Positions 57,556 through 64,000 of a stretch of DNA of 64,000 nucleotides are shown piece after piece (within the stretch, counting starts at the first letter, position 1; each line of letters begins with the position of its first letter). Position numbers and translations under genes: made by a program. A model generated the notes under the pieces. The model was not told the DNA's origin, searched no databases, and saw only the letters and a list, made by a program, of their open reading frames with translations. Origin of the DNA: Shinella sp. H4-D48 (GTDB taxonomy: Bacteria > Pseudomonadota > Alphaproteobacteria > Rhizobiales > Rhizobiaceae); the NCBI RefSeq assembly GCF_022637395.1, contig NZ_CP093338.1, forward strand, positions 186,001-250,000, given 5' to 3'.

Positions 57556-58788
57556 TCAGCCTGCACTCGCGCCGATGCGCCACTGGTAGGGCGGCGGCGT
57601 GCCGTTGACGGCGAAATCGCCGATGATGCGGTGCTTGTAGATACGCGGATTGTGCGAGGCGAGCGTGCGAGCGTTGCGCCAGTGACGGTCGAGGCCGGCG
57701 GGCTTCTTGGTGGCCGAGGCGCCGAGCGCATCGAACAACAGGGTAGACGCCTCGAGGACCAGGTCGGACACGACCGTCTGGGCCTGCGCCGCCTCGAGTT
57801 CTGCTATCGCATTGGCTTTCTCCTCGGCAGCCTCGTCGTCCACGAAATGCGCGTCGAAAGCGCGCTGAAGACTTGCCGCGGCCTGGAGCGTAATGGCGGA
57901 CGCCGCATAGGCTGCGGCACGGATGCGCCCGACGACCTGCAAGACCTGCGGGTCCTCGCTGGACCGCGCCGCGGCGGCGTGGGTATAGGTTCGCCGCCGC
58001 TCTGCCACCGCCTTGGCGACATCGGCCGTAATCGCACGGCCGATACCGGCAAGCGTTGTGAGATGAACGAGTTGGTAGAAGGCAGCCGCGTATCTGAAAC
58101 GTTCCTCGTCGACGACGATATCCTCAGGCTCCACCACGACATCGCGGAAAGTGGTGGTGCCGCTTGCCGTCAGAACCTGACCGAAGCCGTCCCAGTCATC
58201 GACGACATCGACACCTTCGGCGTGGCGGCGCACCGCGACCGAAATACCCTCGCCCTCGGCATTCGAAGCTCCGACGTCGATCCAGTCGGCGAAGAGAGAG
58301 CCGGTCGTGTAGTACTTCGCACCGTTGAGAACCAGCCTGCCGTCCCTCTCCGCGATATGGGTGGCGAAGCGGTCAAGTGCTGCACCGGCGCCGATCTCGC
58401 TCCACGCGTTGCCCGTGATCTCGCCGCCGCCGATGCGCCCGAGCCAGAGTTTACGGCGTTCCGCATCCCGGGTGTTCAGGATGTCCTCTGTGAAGCCGAA
58501 ATGCCCGCGTAACGCCTGCGTGATGTTGGAATCCGCTGCGGAAAGCTCGATCAGCAGGTTGAAGAACTGCGGCAGGCTGGCGCCCCTGCCGCCCGATTCC
58601 ACCGGCAGCCGGACGGCGCCGAAACCCGCTTCCTTCAAGTCGCGGATCGCCTCATGCGGCAGGTCGCGTCCAAGGTCCCGCGCGATCGCATTTTCAGCGA
58701 TCCGCGCAAAAATTGGACGAAACGGCGCGGCGATGGTCTCGTAGTCCTCACCAGGGCCTGCGCCCCAAGCATTCTCGATCTGCGTCAT
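57556..58788 (-). CDS. SfnB/DszC-like flavoprotein (acyl-CoA dehydrogenase superfamily)
   Basis: A 410-residue member of the acyl-CoA dehydrogenase fold. It resembles the SfnB/DszC branch by ELSAADSNITQALRGHFGFTE, NAWSEIGAG, LNGAKYYTTGSLFADWIDVGA and DDWDGFGQVLTASGTTTF. That branch comprises FMN-dependent monooxygenases and sulfur-acquisition oxidoreductases, not fatty-acid enzymes; the catalytic Glu of acyl-CoA dehydrogenases is not evident. No flavin reductase lies nearby. It is divergent from an amino-acid-type ABC system. A role in releasing sulfur or nitrogen from an organic compound is an inference. Confidence 0.85.
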   Translation of the reverse strand: MTQIENAWGAGPGEDYETIAAPFRPIFARIAENAIARDLGRDLPHEAIRDLKEAGFGAVRLPVESGGRGASLPQFFNLLIELSAADSNITQALRGHFGFTEDILNTRDAERRKLWLGRIGGGEITGNAWSEIGAGAALDRFATHIAERDGRLVLNGAKYYTTGSLFADWIDVGASNAEGEGISVAVRRHAEGVDVVDDWDGFGQVLTASGTTTFRDVVVEPEDIVVDEERFRYAAAFYQLVHLTTLAGIGRAITADVAKAVAERRRTYTHAAAARSSEDPQVLQVVGRIRAAAYAASAITLQAAASLQRAFDAHFVDDEAAEEKANAIAELEAAQAQTVVSDLVLEASTLLFDALGASATKKPAGLDRHWRNARTLASHNPRIYKHRIIGDFAVNGTPPPYQWRIGASAG

Positions 58789-59283
58789 GTCTTCTGCTCG
58801 TTGCTATGGCGCCGGCCATGGGCCGGTCACGCTTGGAATTGCAGCGAGGGTAGCCGCGCCAGAAATGGAATACAGAAAATCCATGTCTTTTATGTACTAT
58901 AAGGTGAAAAGCTGTTCCGTCTTTGGCTGTAAAAGGGGCGCCCCATCGAGGGAAAGGCAGCGGCGTAAACGTAGAGCCGCCTACCTGGGTCGAGCGCCGC
59001 TCTGTCCGAAAGGCTCGACAAGTCGCGGATTGAAACGGTTTCGATCCCCTTCGAAACCGGACAACCATTAACAGGTCTCGATACCAAACGATCCCAAGTG
59101 CGGCCGCCTTATCTCGGCCTGTCTCACTGGCACAAACTGGTAGCAATTTTCGCTTCCGTACCGAAATTTGGTATGCCTGTTTCTTAAATAAAGTAATTTT
59201 ATAGATAACATGAAAAATACTTTCACTGCCCGGCATACATCCCTGTGGTGGAAGCTCTTTTTCGAGAATGGGGACATTTCCAT
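58789..59283. other. 495-base intergenic region with hairpin and palindromes
   Basis: No convincing gene is seen. The SfnB-side contains the inverted repeat ATGGA (58865-58869) with TCCAT (58880-58884). A nine-base stem, CGGTTTCGA (59036-59044) with TCGAAACCG (59051-59059), has no T run. TACC-GAAATTT-GGTA lies at 59160-59174. The last 120 bases before the binding-protein gene are AT-rich and probably hold its promoter. Long length suggests regulated divergent promoters. Confidence 0.5.
59160..59174. promoter_or_regulatory. Candidate operator upstream of Aap-like genes
   Basis: TACC and GGTA arms around GAAATTT form a 15-base near-palindrome in an AT-rich stretch 110 bases upstream of the binding-protein start. 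No regulator gene is adjacent, so the cognate factor is unknown. Confidence 0.35.
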
Positions 59284-60315
59284 ATGAGTGCACAGACCAC
59301 CTTTCGGCGGGCCGTACAGTCCGTCGCCGCCGCCACCTTCCTCGCCACGACCATGCTGTCCGGCCTTGCTCACGCCGGTCCGACGCTCGACAAGATAAAC
59401 CAGCGCGGCACCATCAAGGTCGGCGTCGGCACGACCCCGGGCTTTTTCACGCCCGACAGCAACGGCAAGTGGCAGGGGTTCTTCATCGATTACGGCCGCG
59501 CCCTTTCCATTGCCGTCTTCGGCACGCCCGACAAGGTCGAGTTCACAGCGTCCTCGCCGCAACAGCGTCTTCCGGCCCTGCAGAGCGGCGAATTCGACAT
59601 TCTTTTGTCCGGCGTGACAGTCACCGCTACCCGCGCCTTCAAGCTCGGCTTCCATTTCGGCCCGACGGTCTTCTATGACGGCCAGGGCATCCTGGTTCGC
59701 AAGGACCTCGGCGTAACGAAGGCTGCGGATCTCGACGGAGCGACGATCGGGGCGCAAAGCGGCACGACGGGCGAGCTGAACGTGGCCGACTTCTTCCGCA
59801 AGACGGGCAAGACCTTCACACCCGTGACCATCGAGGATACCGGACAGTTCATCGACGCACTGGAATCCGGCCGCGTGGACGCGATCACGCAGGACTCCTC
59901 CGATCTCGTCGGCAAGCGCACCCAGCTGAAGAAGCCGGACGATTATGTCCTCCTGCCGGAACGCCTTTCGAAGGAGCCGCTCGCACCGGCTATCGCCGGC
60001 GGCGACGATCGCTGGCTGGAACTTGTGAACTGGACCGTGAATGCGACGATACAGGCCGAGGAATGGGGCATCACGTCGGCGAATGTCGATGACTTCCTGA
60101 AATCGGAAGATCCGGCAATCCAGCGCTTCCTCGGCGTCGATCCCTCTTTTGCCAACGATATCGGGCTCGACCCGAAATGGGCCTACAACATTATCAAGAC
60201 CGTCGGGAACTATGGTGAGATCTTCGACCGCAACCTGAAGCCGCTGGGCTGGGAGCGCGGTTACAACAGCCTATGGACCGATGGCGGCCTGCTTTATTCG
60301 CCACCCTTCCGCTAA
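59284..60315 (+). CDS. Amino-acid ABC binding protein (AapJ-like)
   Basis: A 343-residue family-3 binding protein. The first about 31 residues are a signal peptide (AVQSVAAATFLATTMLSGLAHA). Mature sequence begins GPTLDKINQRGTIKVGVGTTPGFF, as in AapJ/BztA general amino-acid binding proteins, and contains FDILLSGVTVTATRAF and IGAQSGTTGELNVADFF. The C-terminal YNSLWTDGGLLYSPPFR matches AapJ. It would capture an amino acid or related compound for the two permeases encoded next. ATG 59284 has GGGGAC nine bases upstream. Confidence 0.9.
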   Translation: MSAQTTFRRAVQSVAAATFLATTMLSGLAHAGPTLDKINQRGTIKVGVGTTPGFFTPDSNGKWQGFFIDYGRALSIAVFGTPDKVEFTASSPQQRLPALQSGEFDILLSGVTVTATRAFKLGFHFGPTVFYDGQGILVRKDLGVTKAADLDGATIGAQSGTTGELNVADFFRKTGKTFTPVTIEDTGQFIDALESGRVDAITQDSSDLVGKRTQLKKPDDYVLLPERLSKEPLAPAIAGGDDRWLELVNWTVNATIQAEEWGITSANVDDFLKSEDPAIQRFLGVDPSFANDIGLDPKWAYNIIKTVGNYGEIFDRNLKPLGWERGYNSLWTDGGLLYSPPFR

Positions 60316-60373
60316 GCCGGCGCCGTGACGATGACGGGCGGCCGTATGGTTGGAATTGCGTAAAGGCGAACAC

Positions 60374-61609
60374 ATGGAGCATTTTCGCAATTCCGGGCGA
60401 AACGCGCCGGTTGCAGATCGACGCGTTTTCCAAATCGCCTTGTCGGGTCCTCCGCGGCCCAGCATGGCGGAAAAGTTCCGGACATGGTGGGGCGGCTGGC
60501 CGTGGGGCCAGCTTGCCCTTCTCGCCGTGTTTGCGGCGCTGGGCGTGCTTTTCATCAGCAATGTTCTGGAGAACATGGCGCGCATCGGCATCCTGCCCGG
60601 TTTCGCGTTTCTCTCGAGTTCCGCCAATTTCGAAATCGGGGAAAGCCCGATCGCCTTTCGCGCAGGGGATACCTATCTGCGCGCGCTTCTGGCGGGCCTT
60701 CTCAATACATTGAAGGTGTCCCTGCTCGGCTGCCTTCTCGCAACGATCCTCGGTGTCGCGGTGGGTGTGGCGGGGCTGTCGCGCAATTTGCTGCTCTCCC
60801 GCTTCGTGCGATGGTTCATCGAGATCACCCGCAACACGCCGCTTCTGCTGCAGCTTTTCTTCTGGATGGCGCTGGCCAAGGCGTTGCCGGCACCGCGCCA
60901 GGCATCTGGCCTTTTCGACGCGGTTTTCCTCACCAACAGAGGTGTCTACATACCCTCGCTCTCCTTCGTGGGTGGTCCCTTCGGGATTGCCGCGGCTCTC
61001 GGCACAGCAGCGGTAGGAACTCTTTTCCTCATCATCGTCCTGCGGGCCATCGGCAAACTGACGCGCCGTTCCGGCATGGTTGTAGCCGGGCTCTCGGTTG
61101 CGGCACCCTTCGCTTATCTCCTTCTGGCCGGTGCGCAGCCGGCGTTGGACCTGCCAGCGTTGTCAGGCTTTAACATCAGAGGCGGCCTCAACCTCTCCCC
61201 GGAATTCGCCGCACTGCTGACCGGCCTCGTGGTGAAGTTCGCGGCGCTGATCGCGGAGATTGTCCGCGCGGGCATACAATCGGTCGGCAAGGGTCAGTGG
61301 GAGGCAGCGCGGGCGCTGGGGCTGCATGACGGTCAGATTATTCGCCTCGTCGTGATGCCGCAGGCACTGCGCGTGATAACGCCGCTGACGACGTCGAGCT
61401 ATCTGGACCTCACCAAGGATTCGAGTCTGGCCGTCGCCATCGGCTTTCCCGACCTGGTCAGCATCGTCAACACGACGGCCAACACGACCGGCCAGTCCAT
61501 GGAGGCGCTGATCATTCTCATCGGCGCATTCCTCACCATCAATCTCGCGCTGTCGGCCCTGATGAACATCTACAACAACCGTGTCGCGCTCAAGGGAAGC
61601 AGACGATGA
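60374..61609 (+). CDS. Amino-acid ABC permease (AapQ-like)
   Basis: A 411-residue membrane protein of the HisMQ family, long as in AapQ/BztB. A hydrophobic N-terminal segment (LALLAVFAALGVLFI) is followed by the periplasmic part GFAFLSSSANFEIGESPIAF, typical of AapQ. The EAA loop is AEIVRAGIQSVGKGQWEAARALGL. It starts 58 bases after the binding-protein stop and its stop overlaps the second permease gene (ATGA). Confidence 0.9.
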   Translation: MEHFRNSGRNAPVADRRVFQIALSGPPRPSMAEKFRTWWGGWPWGQLALLAVFAALGVLFISNVLENMARIGILPGFAFLSSSANFEIGESPIAFRAGDTYLRALLAGLLNTLKVSLLGCLLATILGVAVGVAGLSRNLLLSRFVRWFIEITRNTPLLLQLFFWMALAKALPAPRQASGLFDAVFLTNRGVYIPSLSFVGGPFGIAAALGTAAVGTLFLIIVLRAIGKLTRRSGMVVAGLSVAAPFAYLLLAGAQPALDLPALSGFNIRGGLNLSPEFAALLTGLVVKFAALIAEIVRAGIQSVGKGQWEAARALGLHDGQIIRLVVMPQALRVITPLTTSSYLDLTKDSSLAVAIGFPDLVSIVNTTANTTGQSMEALIILIGAFLTINLALSALMNIYNNRVALKGSRR

Positions 61610-62664
61610 CCACACGCCTTTCCCGCGCGCTGCCTGGCCTGCGCGCCGGCCTCTTCGGAACGCGTGCCAATACACTCGTCACGCTGGCGACGCTCCTTTT
61701 GCTGTGGCAGATCGTTCCGCCGCTTCTGCGCTGGTCGGTGCTCGACGCTACCTTCGCCGGCGAAGCGAACGCCTGCACGCGTGCGGGCGCCTGCTGGGCC
61801 TTTGTTACGGCGAAGCTGCGCTTCATCGTCTTCGCCTTCTATCCGCCGGACCTGCAATGGCGACCGCTTCTGGTGATTCTTCTCCTATGCGCGATTCTTT
61901 CGGCAAGCGCCCTGCCGCGCTTCTGGGGGCGCTCGCTCATCCTTGCCTGGCCGCTGACGATCCTTGCCTGCTGGCTGCTCATGCAAGGTGCCTTCACGGC
62001 AACACCCATCCCCTCCAATCAGTGGGGCGGTCTGCCGGTGACGCTGTTCGTCTGGGCGTTGTGCTTTGCCGCCGCCACGCCCATTGCCGTCCTTCTGGCG
62101 CTGGCCCGCCGCTCGACCCTCGGAGGGCTGCGCACCTTTGCCGTCCTCTATATCGAACTCATGCGCGGCACGCCGATGGTCGCCATTCTCTATGTCGCCA
62201 TGCTGATCCTGCCGATGGCGTTGCCGGACGGGCTTTCCATCGACAAGATGCTGCGTGCGATCATCATGGTGACGCTGTTCTGGGCCGCCTATATTGCCGA
62301 GGTCATCCGCGCCGGCCTTCAGGCCGTGCCGAACGGACAGACGGAAGCAGCAACGGCGCTCGGGCTCGGATACTGGCGTATCCAGGGCCTCGTCATCCTG
62401 CCGCAGGCCTTTCGTATCGTTATCCCAGGCATCGTGAACCTCGCCATCGGCTTCCTGCTGGCGACCTCGTTGCTCGCCGTCATCGGGATATTCGACCTCC
62501 TGAATGCCGCCCGTGCCTCCGCTGCCGATCCGCAATGGCTGGGCTTCTACAACGAGGCATATATCGTCGTGGCCGTCATCTACTTCGTGATCTGCTTCGG
62601 CGCCTCGCGCTATAGCCAATGGCTCGAGCGCCGGCTGGGAAATAGCGGGGCAGCGCCCGTATAG
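61606..62664 (+). CDS. Amino-acid ABC permease (AapM-like)
   Basis: A 352-residue permease. N-terminal membrane spans precede the core with YIELMRGTPMVAILYVAML and the EAA loop AEVIRAGLQAVPNGQTEAATALGLGY. With the AapQ-like protein it would form a heterodimeric channel. In typical aap operons an ATPase gene (aapP) follows directly, but here the next gene is on the opposite strand, so no ATPase is linked. Confidence 0.9.
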   Translation: MTTRLSRALPGLRAGLFGTRANTLVTLATLLLLWQIVPPLLRWSVLDATFAGEANACTRAGACWAFVTAKLRFIVFAFYPPDLQWRPLLVILLLCAILSASALPRFWGRSLILAWPLTILACWLLMQGAFTATPIPSNQWGGLPVTLFVWALCFAAATPIAVLLALARRSTLGGLRTFAVLYIELMRGTPMVAILYVAMLILPMALPDGLSIDKMLRAIIMVTLFWAAYIAEVIRAGLQAVPNGQTEAATALGLGYWRIQGLVILPQAFRIVIPGIVNLAIGFLLATSLLAVIGIFDLLNAARASAADPQWLGFYNEAYIVVAVIYFVICFGASRYSQWLERRLGNSGAAPV

Positions 62665-62703
62665 GCGCACCCCGCCGCACACAAATCAGTGAACGTTTGG
62701 AAC

Positions 62704-63480
62704 TCAGGCACCGGACCCAAGATAGATGTGATGAAGGTCATCGCGCCGCGCGAGATCCTCCGCCTTTCCTTCCAGCGCCACCCGGCCACTTTCAAGAAAG
62801 TAGGCGCGGGATGCGTGGGCGAGGGAAAGGGCGGCATTTTGCTCGGCGAGCAGGAAGGCCACCCCCTTCTCGCGATAGAGCCGGACGATGATCCTGAAGA
62901 TCTCCTCGACGATGGTCGGCGCGAGCCCCATGGACGGCTCGTCCAGCAAAACAAGGTGCGGCTGCGTGAGGAGCGCGCGGCCGATCGCGAGCATCTGCTG
63001 CTCGCCACCGGAGGTGAGCCCGGCGAGAGTTCGTCTCTTGTCCTTCAGGCGCGGGAACCACGCATAGATGTCGTCGAGCTGGCGCACGAGTTCGCCCCGC
63101 GCCGGCTTGTGAAGGAACGCGCCGGACAGCAGGTTTTCCTCGACTGTCAGATGCGAAAACACCCGCCGCCCCTCAAGCACATGCACGATGCCGCGTTTCG
63201 CCAGCCGGTTTGCCGCCGTCCCCAAAATGTCCTGGCCGTCAAAGCGCACATGCCCTTGCCGCACGGTCGCCCTGTCGGCAGCTGCAAGCCCCGATATCGC
63301 CTTGAGCACCGTGCTCTTGCCGGCACCATTGGCGCCGAGCAGCGCGACGATCTCGCCCTGGCCGACGGTCAGCGAAACATCCGCGACCGCCAGGATTGCG
63401 CCGCCATAGACGACCTCTATGCCCGACACGTCCAGAAGACGACGGTCGGCAGCGACAGGCAGTTCAGGCTGAAGGGTCAT
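62704..63480 (-). CDS. LivF-type ABC ATPase of a second Liv system
   Basis: A 258-residue ATPase. Walker A is GANGAGKST, HVLEGRRVFSHLTVEENL is the LivF-typical Q-loop region, the signature is LTSGGEQQMLAIGRALL and Walker B is LVLLDEPSMGLAP. ATG 63480 has AAGGAG seven bases upstream; longer in-frame starts are not needed. It follows a Liv-type binding-protein gene on the same strand, so it belongs to an operon that continues beyond the window. It is not the missing partner of the polar amino-acid permeases, which need an AapP/HisP-type ATPase. Confidence 0.9.
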   Translation of the reverse strand: MTLQPELPVAADRRLLDVSGIEVVYGGAILAVADVSLTVGQGEIVALLGANGAGKSTVLKAISGLAAADRATVRQGHVRFDGQDILGTAANRLAKRGIVHVLEGRRVFSHLTVEENLLSGAFLHKPARGELVRQLDDIYAWFPRLKDKRRTLAGLTSGGEQQMLAIGRALLTQPHLVLLDEPSMGLAPTIVEEIFRIIVRLYREKGVAFLLAEQNAALSLAHASRAYFLESGRVALEGKAEDLARRDDLHHIYLGSGA

Positions 63481-63498
63481 TTTTCTCTCCTTATAAGG

Positions 63499-63519
63499 CC
63501 GGGGCGGCGACCGCCCCGG
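63499..63519 (-). other. Intercistronic hairpin after Liv-type binding protein gene
   Basis: A perfect nine-base stem, CCGGGGCGG (63499-63507) with CCGCCCCGG (63511-63519), loop CGA, lies in the 49-base gap between the binding-protein stop and the ATPase start. No T run follows on the minus strand. Confidence 0.6.
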
Positions 63520-63529
63520 TCCTGATGGA

Positions 63530-64000
63530 TCAATTGGTGCCGACCTCGCGCGGCGTGATGCCGTGCTCCTTGGCATAGGCGGCGGACTTGGCGTCGATCA
63601 GCGGGCGCAATGCCTCGCGGTCGGCCTGAACCCAGTCGCTGACAAGGTTCCAGTTCTCGCCGGTCCACTGCTGGACACGCACGGCACCGCCACCCTCGTG
63701 GTCGGCAGGCGTCAGCTGGAGGTTCTGGACGAGACCGAGGAAACCGGCCTTATCGAGTGCTGCGTCGTCAAGCTTGAGGTGCTCCAACGCCCACTGGCCT
63801 TCTTCACCGGTGATTGGCCGGTTGCCGAATTTCGCCTGCGCCTGACGAACGATTTCGACCGATATCAGCGCATCAACGAGCCCGGAATTGTAGTACACGC
63901 TGCCGAAAGCCTTGGTATCGCGCAGGTCCGACTTGCCGGTATCGATGATGTGCTGCTTGAGGCGTTTGTGGATTTCGAAATCGGCGCCGGCTGGATAGGG
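63530..64000 (-). CDS. Liv-type ABC binding protein, C-terminal part
   Basis: The gene enters from beyond the window; the last 156 residues are present and open to base 64000. The segment FGSVYYNSGLVDALISVEIVRQAQAKFG, followed by LNDLKL-like EHLKLDDAALDKAGF and GGAVRVQQWTG, matches the C-terminal lobe of branched-chain/hydrophobic amino-acid or aromatic binding proteins of the Liv family. It is co-transcribed with the downstream LivF-type ATPase, with a hairpin in between. The ligand is unknown. Confidence 0.8.
   Translation of the reverse strand, partial: PYPAGADFEIHKRLKQHIIDTGKSDLRDTKAFGSVYYNSGLVDALISVEIVRQAQAKFGNRPITGEEGQWALEHLKLDDAALDKAGFLGLVQNLQLTPADHEGGGAVRVQQWTGENWNLVSDWVQADREALRPLIDAKSAAYAKEHGITPREVGTN

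Noticed and set aside
59036-59059. Terminator or riboswitch in the SfnB-Aap intergenic region
   Set aside because: The nine-base stem has no T run and no conserved aptamer sequence was recognised, so it is reported only as a hairpin.

Overview
The window is about 62-63% GC, densely coded, and typical of a soil or plant-associated alphaproteobacterium of the Rhizobiales (most like Rhizobiaceae: Rhizobium, Ensifer, Shinella or Agrobacterium). The signs are a divergent katG-oxyR pair, many ABC uptake systems, fused 5-oxoprolinase genes, a cobalamin riboswitch and CTATAT-like promoters. No rRNA, tRNA, phage, insertion sequence or CRISPR array was seen. It looks like chromosome or chromid sequence rich in catabolic genes.

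Layout. 1-3101: the end of rpiB, a PCC-domain protein, otsB, a ROK-type sugar-kinase-like protein whose motifs appear circularly permuted, and a small basic protein. 3194-10758: a locus resembling fructosamine (Amadori compound) catabolism, with two SDRs, a GntR/HutC regulator, a FrlB-like SIS deglycase, a FrlD-like kinase, an amino-acid ABC permease and binding protein, and a DadA-like FAD oxidoreductase. Three copies of one palindrome sit in front of its three transcription units. 10759-17264: a probable small RNA, a YdeP-type molybdoprotein coupled to a small winged-helix protein, and katG/oxyR. 17425-24213: a 2262-residue protein built almost wholly of octapeptide repeats, the most unusual object here. 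24284-31310: aguB, a biotin carboxylase, fused pxpBC, pxpA and its GntR regulator, and a D,D-carboxypeptidase. 31491-35457: a cobalamin riboswitch, a 22-codon leader ORF, a BtuFCD-like uptake system and a methyltransferase. 35549-42047: a GH15 glucoamylase-like enzyme, 6-phosphogluconate dehydrogenase, G6P dehydrogenase, a polyphosphate-glucokinase-like kinase and a DeoR regulator. 42064-44603: LysR/BASS transporter, and a DUF6894-type gene between two 80-bp repeats. 44601-57525: a LysR-controlled cluster (amidase, Liv-type ABC importer, GMC oxidoreductase, aldehyde dehydrogenase, class II deacetylase, LhgO-like oxidase). 57556-62664: an SfnB-like flavoprotein divergent from an Aap-type binding protein and two permeases. 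62704-64000: the distal part of a second Liv-type operon.

The functional theme is scavenging: at least five ABC uptake systems are paired with enzymes that deglycate, deamidate, deacetylate or oxidise nitrogen-containing compounds. Three of the binding-protein genes are followed by a strong intercistronic hairpin, presumably to raise binding-protein levels over downstream genes. Function calls rest on motifs and gene order read by eye; no database search was run.
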